Numbered from the stretch's first letter, positions 1 to 7,924 are shown. The stretch is 11,369 bases of DNA from a bacterium (GCA_020061125.1 JAGUYV010000279.1:1-11369), one strand, 5' to 3'. Notes: generated by a model from the sequence alone, not told the origin. Made by a program: numbers and translations.

Positions 1-12
1 AGTGAGGAAAAA

Positions 13-137
13 CACCGGGACTGGGTGCGTTTTGCGACAGCAAAACCTTGCCTGTCCCGCGTTTTTTCCGACGCCGGGACTTTTTCAACGGCCCCACTGT
101 GCCTGTCCCCCGCTTTTTGCGGTTGCCTGGCTCTTTC
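13..137. repeat. Tandem REP-like inverted-repeat element
   Basis: Two consecutive units each begin with CCGGGAC (15-21 and 74-80) and end with TGCCTGTCCC (49-58 and 100-109), so the GGGAC and GTCCC ends are inverted repeats about 30-40 bases apart. The first unit contains a perfect inner hairpin, GTTTTGC / GCAAAAC (29-35 and 40-46) with a 4-base loop. A tail at 118-137 (TGCGGTTGCCTGGCTCTTTC) recurs in slightly altered form at 8922-8940. Read on the minus strand the units are GGGACAGGCA...GTCCC, a pattern reminiscent of REP elements spread by Y1-type (RAYT) transposases; that link is inference. The element lies just past the stop of the esterase gene, where its hairpin could also act as an mRNA end. 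Confidence 0.6.
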
Positions 138-148
138 GCCGCGTACGC

Positions 149-1114
149 TCACAGATTTTTCTTGAACCACTTGCCGATGAGAATCTGCGTTTTTCCGGGC
201 GGGGGAATGTGCCCCGAGCCGCCGCATTTGAACCATTCGATGTACTTCGGCTCTCCCGCGGCCTCGAACTGCAGTTCCGCATTGAGTTTTGGCACGATGA
301 TGTCGTCCGAACAATTGATCATGAGCATGGGCCGCGGCGCCATGAGGCCCACAAAATGGAGCGCATCCACGGACTGCATGCTGTCCGCGAATATGGCGAG
401 CGGCGCGCCGGTCTTGCCGCAATGCTCGCGGATCGCCACAATGGGCGGCACTTGGCTGTTCGCGAAAAATTCGTCCCAACCTCCGCCGCCCACGATGAAC
501 AGCGCCGTCTTCACCCGCGCATCCGCGCCCGCGAACACAGCGCCCATGAACGAACCCATGCTCACTCCCAGGAAGCCGATACGCGTTGCGTCAATGTCGT
601 CCCTGGTTTCGAGATAATCCACGGCGCGGCGCAGGTCCATGATGGACTGATGAAACGCGGCCCGGTTGTTGTCCGCGTCCGTGGTGAGCACATTTTTGCC
701 CGGCTGTTTGCGCTCGCCGTGGTACTGTGCGTCAATGGCCAGCACGGCCATGCCACCGCCCGTGAGGGATGGCGCGAACATGTTGGCCATGGACTTGTCT
801 CCGCCATAGCCGTGCATGAACACCACGCACGGATGAGCGGGCGCGCCGTTTGCGGGCAGAAATAGCAGCGCAGGCACGCGCTCGCCGTTCACGCTGTCAA
901 ACACCAGGCTGTGGACAGTGTAGGTTCCGGAATCGCTTTGCGGCGACAGCTCCGCATTCAGGGGCGCGGCGTGGTCGTAATCGTAGGATTCAAGGTATTG
1001 CGCGATTTGTTCGGGAGTTGCAGAGCGCGCCGGGGCCGCGGCCGGAGCGAGCAGCAGAACCGCTGCGGCCAGCATCAGAGCGCGCGCCGCGCGCGCGAGC
1101 CGGAACTGTGTCAT
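149..1114 (-). CDS. Secreted alpha/beta hydrolase (dienelactone hydrolase / acetyl-xylan-esterase-like)
   Basis: A 321-residue serine hydrolase, probably acting outside the cytoplasm on an ester; the substrate cannot be read from sequence. Residues 1-29 form a signal peptide (arginine-rich start, Ala/Leu core, likely cleavage after APA). The alpha/beta hydrolase marks occur in order: oxyanion segment HGYGGD at 101-106, nucleophile elbow GVSMG with Ser185, acid in DDIIVP (Asp271 best fits the usual D-x-x-V-P spacing), and catalytic His302 in GSGHIPPP. The YHGER segment at 131-135 is common in prolyl-oligopeptidase-like and cephalosporin-deacetylase-like esterases. Length suits a single-domain enzyme. 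The ATG is preceded by GAGG about 9 bases upstream. It is transcribed alone, divergently from the TPR-CHAT gene. The fold and catalytic class are firm; the exact subfamily is not. Confidence 0.88.
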   Translation of the reverse strand: MTQFRLARAARALMLAAAVLLLAPAAAPARSATPEQIAQYLESYDYDHAAPLNAELSPQSDSGTYTVHSLVFDSVNGERVPALLFLPANGAPAHPCVVFMHGYGGDKSMANMFAPSLTGGGMAVLAIDAQYHGERKQPGKNVLTTDADNNRAAFHQSIMDLRRAVDYLETRDDIDATRIGFLGVSMGSFMGAVFAGADARVKTALFIVGGGGWDEFFANSQVPPIVAIREHCGKTGAPLAIFADSMQSVDALHFVGLMAPRPMLMINCSDDIIVPKLNAELQFEAAGEPKYIEWFKCGGSGHIPPPGKTQILIGKWFKKNL

Positions 1115-1420
1115 AGATCGTCACCTCGGATAAAAGATTCCATGCAAAGCGGGGCGTTCAACCGCAACCGCGGCCGCGAAATGCGCGTCCGCCGCTATCG
1201 GACCCGTCAGCCCCATCTGAAATTATCGCACATACACATGAATGAAAAAAGACTCAAGTTCGGCTCACGAACACAAACTCCGTTCGTTTTTGCTGTACTG
1301 TGTCAAGACCGACCAGCATCCGCAGGGAGCCGACTCTTTCACTCTTTTGTAATACAGACGATTCCAAAAAGATAATCAGAAGATCTATAATTATTGTTGT
1401 ACCCATGCGGAGGGACATGA
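1115..1420. other. Divergent intergenic region between esterase and TPR-CHAT genes
   Basis: This 306-base gap holds no convincing gene. The half next to the esterase is GC-rich; the half next to the TPR-CHAT gene is clearly AT-richer. On the minus strand a possible extended -10, TGCGATAAT (1222-1230), lies 17 bases after a weak T-rich -35, giving the esterase mRNA a leader of about 100 bases; this call is weak. Promoter candidates for the plus-strand gene are listed separately. Confidence 0.5.
1347..1391 (+). promoter_or_regulatory. Candidate promoters for the TPR-CHAT gene
   Basis: Two overlapping sigma70-type candidates are visible. One pairs TTGTAA (1347-1352) with GATAAT (1371-1376) over an 18-base spacer. 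The other has a perfect TATAAT at 1386-1391 but only a poor -35 (TTCCAA near 1362-1367). The second would place the transcript start near 1398, about 23 bases ahead of the ATG and just upstream of the GGAGGG ribosome site at 1409-1414. A weak -35 with a perfect -10 could mean activator dependence, but that is inference. Confidence 0.4.
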
Positions 1421-4400
1421 ATGACGAAGATGCAATTATGGAAGCGCAGATTTGCATTCCTGTGGTTGTCATCCGCTAAGATATTGATTTATGTGTGCTT
1501 GTCCACCATGGTCTTCTGCCTTGACACTCCGCTTCTCGCCGATGAATACGACAAGTGCGTTGCCTTAATACAGGAAGGCGCCGCCGCGTACGAGAGCGCA
1601 AACTATCACAAGGCCATTGACGAATATTCGCAAGCGCATGATTGCATACTGGCCTTCAACGGCGGTGAAGAAACCGCAGACACAGCTGTCTTGCTCAACA
1701 AAATCGGTACAGCCAATTACTCCATCGGGGATTATGACCGCGCCATTGAGTACTTTGAAAAGGCGTTGAAAATCGGGATATCGGTTTATGGCGAACAGAA
1801 CGCTGATGTGGCCGTTCGCTACAACAACATCGGCATGGTCTATAAATCCCGCGGGGATTACGACCGCGCCATTGAGTTCTATGATAAAGCCCTCAAGATC
1901 GTTCTGGCGGTCTATGGCGAGCATCACCCCGATGTGGCCTCATACTACAACAACCTCGGCACGGTCCATAAAGCCCGCGGGGATTACGACCGCGCCATCG
2001 AGTTCTATGATAAGGCCCTGAAGATCGATCTGACGGTCAATGGCGAACAGTACGCTGGTGTGGCCATTCGCTACAACAACATCGGCATGGTCTATAAAGC
2101 CCGCGGGGATTATGACCGCGCCATCGAGTTCTATAAAAAGGCGGTGAATATCGGTCTGGCGGTCTATGGCGGACATCACCCCGATGTGGCCTATTACTAC
2201 AACAACATAGCCGGAGTTTATAAAGACCGCGGGGATTATAGCCGCGCTCTTGAGTTCTATGAAAAGGCCCTCAAGATCGATCTGGCGGTCTACGGCGAAC
2301 AGCACCCCGATGTGGCCGTTAGATACAACAATATCGGCACAGTGTATAAAGACCACGGGGATTATGACCGGGCTATCGAGTTCTATGATAAGGCCCTGAA
2401 AATTATGTTGGTTGTATATGGTGAGCAGCATCCAACCACGGCAATAAGTTACAACAACATCGGCCAAGTCTATGAAAACCGCGGGGATTATGACCGCGCC
2501 ATCGAGTTCTATGAAAAGGCTCTGAACATCGATCTGGCGGTCTATGGAGAGCAACATGTATCCACGGCTACGAACTACACTAACATCGGCTCTGTACATG
2601 ACTCTAGAGGGGATTATGACCGCGCCATCGAGTTCTATGAAAAGGCCCTGAATATCGATCTGGCGGTCTTTGGCGAGCATCACCCCTATGTGGCCAGTGA
2701 CTACAACAACATTGGCGGAGTCTATGACTCTCGGGGGGATTACGACCGCGCCATCGAGTTTCATGAAAAGGCACTCCGAGCATTATGCAATGGCGCCGAG
2801 ACACCAGATGCCGCTGATTGCCGCCCCGACGCGGACACTCTTTATGCTTTCCGGCGCATTGCGCAAGCCTACGACTCTACTGGCAATCCGGCGGCAGCGG
2901 CCGCAGCTTATGAGAAAGCGGCCGCGGCCCTGGAACGGTTGCGCGGCAACATTGAATCCCAAGAAGCCAAGACCTTCCACAGCAGTGAATACTACGAACT
3001 GTTCCCCGAGGGTCTCGGTGCGTTCGCAGCCCTTTATCAAGACGCTGGGGACAAGACCGTGCTTGAACGCGCCTTCTCTTTCGCAGAGAAGGGAATTGGG
3101 CGGGTCTTCCTCGAAATGATAGGGCGCAGCCGGGCCATCGTAGACGGGGGCCTTCCCCCTGATGTCGTCAATGAGGGGCTCAATCTCAAGGCCCGGCTAC
3201 AGGTTGCACGGGACAGAATCAATTCAGAGGAAACCAAGCCAAAGGACGAGCAGAGACAGGATCTTCGAAAACTGGCCTATGACGACTTCAACCATGCGGA
3301 AACGGACCTTGAAGCCTACGAGACAAGGCTGCTCAAGGAATACCCAAATTACGCAGAGCTCATGAACCCGCAGGTGCGGTCGCTTGATGAGATCCGGTCG
3401 AAAGTCCTGTCGCCGGGAGAAGCGGCTTTGGAATATGTAGTGGGCGAGAAAGCCTCATGGCTCATCTTTATTAAAAAGGACGGCATCAGCATCCACCAGC
3501 TTCCGCCTCGGGAGGAAATCACAGACAAGGTGAACCGATTGCGGTATTTTATCATGCCCGAGGACTGCTCCTACCTCGCGTCCAAGAAGAAACAGTGCGA
3601 AAGCACCGCAAAGGATTCGGGAGCAGAATGCAGAGAAATACGCAGCCAGGCGGTTTCTTGTGCATCAGGCAGGGACAAATGCACAACCATGGGCAAAGTG
3701 TGTCTCGAACAGCTGCGGGCCTCGTTCGATGGCCAGCGCAAGGCCCTCGCCGCGGAGCTTCACAGCATGCTGTTGGGGCCGGTGGAGTCCGAACTCGAAG
3801 GCGTCGGCAGGCTTCTCATCGTGCCCACCGGCGACCTTTACTTTCTTCCGTTTGAAGTCCTGATTGAAGACGGTGAGTATCTTATAGAGAAGTATGACAT
3901 CCGATACACCCCGAGCCTGAATGTGGCCTATCTCGTGGCGATGCGCGCAGCACAGGACAGCGCCATGGGCGAGTGGATGGGCTTTGGCGACCCGCTCTAT
4001 GACAAGAAATGCGACGACCGCGTCCCCCGCGGCATGGAAATGGATGAAGACACCGCAAACGCCCTTGCCAACTACACCCGCGCCTTGGAAGCAGACATTG
4101 ATCTCAGGGGTGCGTGGTGCCGCATACCGGATACCGGCAAGGAGATCCTTGCCATTGCAGGTCTCATGGGGTTCGACAGGTCCAGCGGCCATGTGTTTCT
4201 TGATCAGGACGCAACCGAGAAACTCTTCAAATTGCATGTGCCAAAAGGGACCCGCTTCCTGCATGTGGCCAGCCACGGCACCCTCGGCGAGGGGGGCGCC
4301 CGGCAACCGGCGCTGGTTTTAAGTCTGTACGGTAACGAGGGTTCCAAGGAAGACGGCTTCCTCACCATGACCGAAGTCTTCAACATGAAAACGCCCGCCG

Positions 4401-4690
4401 AGATGGTGGTGTTGAGCGCGTGCAAGACTGGCCAGGGACAGATGGAGAAGGGAGAAGGCGTTGCCGGCATGAGCCGCGCTTTCCTCTACGCTGGGGCCGG
4501 CTCGCTCGTCGTCTCTCTGTGGTCCGTGGCTGACGAGGAGACCAAAGACCTCATGGTCCGCTTTTATGAAAAGATTCTAACCGGACAGGATCGGCAGGAG
4601 GCGCTAACCTTCACCAAGCGAGAGATGATCAAGCAGGGATTCGCCCCATATTACTGGGCACCCTTCATCTACATCGGCACAAACAACTGA
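1421..4690 (+). CDS. Exported TPR-CHAT protein (caspase-like protease domain)
   Basis: A 1089-residue protein. Residues 1-40 look like a signal peptide or membrane anchor: KRR at 8-10, a long hydrophobic stretch with one internal lysine (20), and PLLA before DE, so cleavage after Ala40 is likely. Residues about 60-500 are tetratricopeptide repeats of the 42-residue kinesin-light-chain type: nine close copies with GDY at 103, 145, 187, 229, 271, 313, 355, 397 and 439, plus a degenerate unit at each end. A helical linker (510-650) leads to a CHAT domain (about 650-1088) with LLIVPTGDLYFLPFE at 798-812 and the C14-type dyad His952 (HVASHGTL) and Cys1001 (VLSACKTG), followed by the typical AGMSRAFLYAGAGSLVVSLW. 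CHAT proteins are caspase/separase relatives; TPRs usually bind partners or regulate the protease. A six-cysteine insert at 716-761 interrupts the CHAT region. GGAGGG 6 bases before the ATG supports the start. The target is unknown. Confidence 0.93.
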   Translation: MTKMQLWKRRFAFLWLSSAKILIYVCLSTMVFCLDTPLLADEYDKCVALIQEGAAAYESANYHKAIDEYSQAHDCILAFNGGEETADTAVLLNKIGTANYSIGDYDRAIEYFEKALKIGISVYGEQNADVAVRYNNIGMVYKSRGDYDRAIEFYDKALKIVLAVYGEHHPDVASYYNNLGTVHKARGDYDRAIEFYDKALKIDLTVNGEQYAGVAIRYNNIGMVYKARGDYDRAIEFYKKAVNIGLAVYGGHHPDVAYYYNNIAGVYKDRGDYSRALEFYEKALKIDLAVYGEQHPDVAVRYNNIGTVYKDHGDYDRAIEFYDKALKIMLVVYGEQHPTTAISYNNIGQVYENRGDYDRAIEFYEKALNIDLAVYGEQHVSTATNYTNIGSVHDSRGDYDRAIEFYEKALNIDLAVFGEHHPYVASDYNNIGGVYDSRGDYDRAIEFHEKALRALCNGAETPDAADCRPDADTLYAFRRIAQAYDSTGNPAAAAAAYEKAAAALERLRGNIESQEAKTFHSSEYYELFPEGLGAFAALYQDAGDKTVLERAFSFAEKGIGRVFLEMIGRSRAIVDGGLPPDVVNEGLNLKARLQVARDRINSEETKPKDEQRQDLRKLAYDDFNHAETDLEAYETRLLKEYPNYAELMNPQVRSLDEIRSKVLSPGEAALEYVVGEKASWLIFIKKDGISIHQLPPREEITDKVNRLRYFIMPEDCSYLASKKKQCESTAKDSGAECREIRSQAVSCASGRDKCTTMGKVCLEQLRASFDGQRKALAAELHSMLLGPVESELEGVGRLLIVPTGDLYFLPFEVLIEDGEYLIEKYDIRYTPSLNVAYLVAMRAAQDSAMGEWMGFGDPLYDKKCDDRVPRGMEMDEDTANALANYTRALEADIDLRGAWCRIPDTGKEILAIAGLMGFDRSSGHVFLDQDATEKLFKLHVPKGTRFLHVASHGTLGEGGARQPALVLSLYGNEGSKEDGFLTMTEVFNMKTPAEMVVLSACKTGQGQMEKGEGVAGMSRAFLYAGAGSLVVSLWSVADEETKDLMVRFYEKILTGQDRQEALTFTKREMIKQGFAPYYWAPFIYIGTNN
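1727..2773 (+). repeat. 126-bp in-frame tandem repeat array encoding TPR units
   Basis: Nine copies of a 126-base (42-codon) unit lie head to tail inside the TPR-CHAT gene, eight whole periods plus a ninth partial unit. Copies share long exact stretches around the codons for GDYDRAIEFY; for example the 30 bases beginning at 2107, 2485 and 2611 are the same. Third-codon positions are conserved along with the amino acids. The period never slips across all nine copies. The middle of each unit (YGEQHPDVAVRYNNIG) varies more than the GDYDRAIEFYEKAL half. Confidence 0.9.
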
Positions 4691-5136
4691 CAAGCATTTA
4701 TTCACAGCAAACTCGAATGTTCTCTCCTCGAAATGGGGTTGTCTCCGCAGCACCGTGGACCTGGGCATACTGTCGGGCAAGAATAAGTCAGTCGGCCACA
4801 AACAAATCACCATGGAGATGCGACATAAGAATCAACCCCGTGTTCAGCAAGAAAATCAGCATCGCGCTGTTCGAGAACGAAATCTACACCGTGAATGTAA
4901 ATTCGGAATTCGAGTTCAACAATATCATGTCATATGCAAGTGCGAACTCACATGGCATCGACTTTGCACAGAAAGTCGCCCACCACAAGAATATCATGAC
5001 GAAGGAAATTGAGGAGAAATACCTCGAGGAATCAGGTCAAGCGAGCGATACAAGCCTGCCTTTTTACAAGCCGGAAGTTCATCCCCTGGTCTGCCAAAGT
5101 CTACAAAATCCGGATTCCGAAACTTATCCAACATGC
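4691..5136 (+). pseudogene. Possible decayed, frame-shifted gene remnant
   Basis: This stretch between the TPR-CHAT stop and the tRNA terminator has no start codon with a ribosome site. From about 4689 to 4825 the coding-like frame is the one containing VDLGILSGKNKSVGHKQ. From about 4840 the coding-like frame is a different one, containing KKISIALFENEIYTVNVNSE and then IEEKYLEESGQ, with GC-ended codons at first and no stop until inside the terminator hairpin at 5164-5166. A change of frame plus no usable start suggests a broken gene. I do not recognise either part. A real 149-residue protein from ATG 4717 is possible but would have no Shine-Dalgarno and an unlikely first 40 residues. Base composition is AT-richer than the flanking operons. 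Confidence 0.25.
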
Positions 5137-5164
5137 AAGAAAGCCCGCCGTAGCGGGCCTTCTT
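5137..5164 (-). terminator. Hairpin terminator of tRNA-fMet
   Basis: Arms AAGAA-A-GCCCGC (5137-5148) and GCGGGC-C-TTCTT (5153-5164) pair with a 4-base loop and a single A/C mismatch. Read on the minus strand the GC stem is followed by TTTCTT, a modest U tract, five bases past the tRNA 3' end. The symmetry means it may also stop transcripts coming from the plus strand. Confidence 0.7.
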
Positions 5165-5168
5165 GAAG

Positions 5169-5242
<74 letters not shown>

Positions 5243-5247
5243 AATTG

Positions 5248-5276
5248 AGTATAAGCCTTGCCGGGAAATATGTAAA
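5248..5276 (-). promoter_or_regulatory. Sigma70-type promoter of tRNA-fMet
   Basis: On the minus strand TTTACA (5276-5271) and TATACT (5253-5248) are separated by exactly 17 bases, with only one or two mismatches per box from consensus. The -10 box ends only 5 bases before the first mature tRNA nucleotide, so the predicted transcript start falls at or next to the mature 5' end. Confidence 0.75.
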
Positions 5277-5333
5277 GCCTTTTTGAAAGTCCGTGAACGG
5301 GGAATTCCGATGCCGAACGCTTAGACGGCGGGC

Positions 5334-6701
5334 CTATTGACCGGGCAGGCGTTCGATTTTGAAAGTTGCAGTGCGGTTTGTTTGTGACAGGGTTGCGGGT
5401 TGGGACAGGGTGAAAAACGGGCGCAGGGGAGCGTAGCCGGGGTCGAGCATGAAGGCTTTGACTTCGTGGATTTCATAGGAAACCCTGTCGGATCCGGCGA
5501 TGCGGAACGCTTCGATGTCCTCATATTTCACGCCGGGGGGCAGCTTGATGTTGGTGCGCGCCCAGCCCGAGAACGCCAGCAAGCCGTCGTCTCCCAGGAA
5601 CGGGACATCCTTGCCGGGGTTCGAGGAGAGCCAGCGCTTTTCGTTCTTGAGCTTGACTTCAAAGCTCAAGGTTTTTTCTCCGTTTAGATTGTTTGCGCGA
5701 TAGTCCACATACACATAGTCGCGCATGTCCGCGAGCTGGGCTGATGCGCGGTTGTATTTGGCGGCGGCCTTGTTTTCCGCGAACATCTCTTCGGAGGCAA
5801 TGCGGTGCATCCAGGGGAAGGCGTCCATGACGGCGTCTCGCGGCTTGTCCGCGCCCCAGGAGAAGATCACGGGTTCGGGCGCGGCGCGCACCGGGGTTTC
5901 GCCGTTCTGGTCGAAGTTGCCGTTGTCCGTGGAGCAGCGCAGAACGGGATGCCTTCCGATTTTGCGCCCCGTGAAATTTTTGGTGTTGTGTCCCTCTCCC
6001 TGGTACTGCTCGCTGACGATGTTTCCGGTGGCGTCGTCGAGGACCACGCGGTAGACCCACTCGATGTCGGTGATGCGGCCGTAGCGGCTCATGAGAATGG
6101 CGGGGTTGCGCCCGGTGCCGCCGTCCTCGTTGCTGAAAACCACATGGTACTCGATGGTGGTGTGTCCGTCCGCGGACCACGGCGCGCCCATGACGGCCAG
6201 GGTTATGTCGGAACCCTTTTCCGCAACCCGCTCGTAAATCCACGGCGCATGCTCGAAAAACCTGTAGCGCATGTCGTGCGGCAGAATGGTGCGCGCGATG
6301 ATTTCGTGGATGAGGACGCTGCCCGCGCGGGCGGGAGATATGTCCGGTTCGAGCGACAGGGTGAGGGTGTGATCTCCTTCTGGAATTGGGCCGAGGCATG
6401 CGGAATACTCCATGGGCTGCGGCCCGCCCGAAACCACAATGTGATTGGCGAATTGCCCGTCGAGGTCCGCGCGGAGAATCAGCCCGCGGTTGTCATGCGC
6501 GGCCCAATGGGTGTTTGGAGAGGACATGGTGAGGATCACGCAGGTTTCCCCGGCTTCGTTCACGGAAATTGGGAAATCCATGGAGCGCAGGGTGAAATCG
6601 AGCATGCCGAGCAGGCCGGACTCCTGCGCCGCGGCGGGCGCGGCGAGACGGACGGCGCACAACAGCACCATGCCGGCGATGCGGATTCCCAGGCGCTTCA
6701 C
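5334..6701 (-). CDS. Secreted protein of unknown function with conserved-looking SNEDGGT core
   Basis: About 455 residues. I do not recognise the family. A signal peptide is clear (VKRLGIRI, then a Leu/Val/Ala core, likely cleavage after AAA near residue 25). The middle looks like the functional core: IEYHVVFSNEDGGT (183-196), LMSRYGRITDIEWVY (203-217) and a Gly/His-rich QYQGEGHNTKNFTGRKIG from 232. The region from about 297 (WMHRIASEEMFAENKAAAKY) is helical; the last 120 residues (from YVYVDYR) look beta-rich. A GTG at 6707 overlaps the upstream stop, but the GTG at 6701 has GGAG five bases ahead of it and is preferred. It follows the saccharopine-dehydrogenase-like gene with a 2-base gap, so translation is probably coupled. 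A secreted polysaccharide- or lipid-related role is only a guess. Confidence 0.8.
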   Translation of the reverse strand: MKRLGIRIAGMVLLCAVRLAAPAAAQESGLLGMLDFTLRSMDFPISVNEAGETCVILTMSSPNTHWAAHDNRGLILRADLDGQFANHIVVSGGPQPMEYSACLGPIPEGDHTLTLSLEPDISPARAGSVLIHEIIARTILPHDMRYRFFEHAPWIYERVAEKGSDITLAVMGAPWSADGHTTIEYHVVFSNEDGGTGRNPAILMSRYGRITDIEWVYRVVLDDATGNIVSEQYQGEGHNTKNFTGRKIGRHPVLRCSTDNGNFDQNGETPVRAAPEPVIFSWGADKPRDAVMDAFPWMHRIASEEMFAENKAAAKYNRASAQLADMRDYVYVDYRANNLNGEKTLSFEVKLKNEKRWLSSNPGKDVPFLGDDGLLAFSGWARTNIKLPPGVKYEDIEAFRIAGSDRVSYEIHEVKAFMLDPGYAPLRPFFTLSQPATLSQTNRTATFKIERLPGQ

Positions 6702-6703
6702 GG

Positions 6704-7840
6704 TCACTCCACGGGTTTGGTCATGGCAATATCTTCATAACCCTGCAGGCCCTTTTCTTTCATGTACACGATGAATTTGCGGGGGTCCAGGCAGCCTTCG
6801 GGAGCGAACACGCCGCCCTGCGCCTTGTCTATGCGCAGTTCGCCTTTAATCAGCATCTGCGTGCCCACGGACAGGCTCAAGCCCGTGGCCTCGCGCATCT
6901 GACCCAAACCGCACAGGGTCTTGCGCACGGTTTTTCCGTCTTTCTTGCCCCACACATCCACGCGCACCGCGCCGTGCGCCGGGTCCTGGTCCGGGAACAG
7001 CTTGTTCGCAAGTTCCTCGATCTTCCACACGAACTTGACGGCGTTGTCCACTTTTTTGGGTGTGTCGAAAAGGTTCAGTTGCGAGGGAATCACGAACAGC
7101 TCCGCGCCCTTGCCGTAGCCCATGAAGAAGTTCACGGATTTGAGTTCAGGGATGAATTTCGGAACCGTGACGGGTTCCGCGTGGCCCATGTTCCAGACCT
7201 TGATGCGGCCGAACTCGGGGAATTCCACGGTGCGTTTTTCGCTGCATGCTTTAATCATTTCGAGGCGCCCGTCGCGCCACATCGCCACCTTGCCGCTCAT
7301 GATGAAGAACATGTGCTTGAACACGGCCGGGCCGCCGCCCGCATTCAGCGGCTGGAAAACATAAATGTTGGCCTCGGTTGGCTCGTCGAGCTGGTCGCAC
7401 AGGAAGCGGATGCCCACATTGGTGAAACCGGGGCTTGTGCCAAGGCCGGAGAGCACGAGCACGCCTTTGTCCCTGGCGGCCTGTCCGTATTTGTCCATGA
7501 CCTCCTGGGCCGCGTTCCATTCGTCGCACACGCTGGCGTAACAGGTGCCCGCATCCACGGCCGCGGCCACGAGTTTTGCCTCGAAGCGGTGAAAGGGACC
7601 CAGTGCGGACGCCGCGGCGTCGTAGCCCTTCATGGCGTCCACCAGAGCGCCGTGGTCGTTGGCGTCCACGATTTTCACATCCACCGCGGCCTGCGCGCCC
7701 GCGCATGTCTGCGCCACGCGCTCCGCAGCTTCGGCGTTGGCGTCCGCTATGGTGACCCGTTCCACGCCCGGCGTGGACGCCAGGTCCTCCACGCACCGGC
7801 TGCCCACATCTCCCGCGCCGCCCATGACGATGATTTTCAT
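6704..7840 (-). CDS. Saccharopine-dehydrogenase-like NAD(P)-dependent oxidoreductase
   Basis: A 378-residue cytoplasmic enzyme of the saccharopine dehydrogenase / lysine-ketoglutarate reductase fold. The N-terminal Rossmann fold shows MKIIVMGGAGDVGS (GxGxxG-type loop at 7-13) and an acidic pair at the end of strand two (ADAN, Asp33), which favours NAD over NADP. GTSPGFTN at 134-141 is the segment typical of this family at the start of the substrate domain, and REATGLSLSVGTQMLIKGEL (316-335) fits its C-terminal closing part. Substrate is not predictable: the family includes many enzymes that do not act on saccharopine. An ATG at 7849 is only one base from the GGAGG site, whereas the ATG at 7840 lies 10 bases from it and starts directly with the Rossmann strand, so 7840 was chosen. 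First gene of a two-gene operon with the unknown secreted protein. Confidence 0.85.
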   Translation of the reverse strand: MKIIVMGGAGDVGSRCVEDLASTPGVERVTIADANAEAAERVAQTCAGAQAAVDVKIVDANDHGALVDAMKGYDAAASALGPFHRFEAKLVAAAVDAGTCYASVCDEWNAAQEVMDKYGQAARDKGVLVLSGLGTSPGFTNVGIRFLCDQLDEPTEANIYVFQPLNAGGGPAVFKHMFFIMSGKVAMWRDGRLEMIKACSEKRTVEFPEFGRIKVWNMGHAEPVTVPKFIPELKSVNFFMGYGKGAELFVIPSQLNLFDTPKKVDNAVKFVWKIEELANKLFPDQDPAHGAVRVDVWGKKDGKTVRKTLCGLGQMREATGLSLSVGTQMLIKGELRIDKAQGGVFAPEGCLDPRKFIVYMKEKGLQGYEDIAMTKPVE

Positions 7841-7894
7841 TATGTGCATTCCTCCCTGTTTGTTTTCGAGTGCCGCAAATCGTTTGATGAGATG

Positions 7895-7924
7895 ATCATA
7901 CGCTATCGCGCGCTGGGATCACAA
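7895..7924 (-). promoter_or_regulatory. Candidate promoter of the saccharopine-dehydrogenase-like operon
   Basis: On the minus strand TTGTGA (7924-7919) and TATGAT (7900-7895) are 18 bases apart. The predicted start near 7888 gives a leader of about 48 bases with GGGAGG shortly before the chosen ATG. Confidence 0.5.

Noticed and set aside
2-865. 287-codon plus-strand open frame
   Set aside because: Antisense to the esterase, which has a complete catalytic triad, signal peptide and ribosome site.
1940-2764. 274-codon minus-strand open frame with repeated GAVVIPA-like units
   Set aside because: Exact antisense of the TPR repeats; its regularity only mirrors the sense repeat, and it has no ribosome site.
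1230-5168. TPR-CHAT region as an island integrated at the 3' end of tRNA-fMet
   Set aside because: Orientation and AT-rich flanks fit, but no integrase and no second copy of the tRNA 3' end (att site) is visible at the far side in the window.
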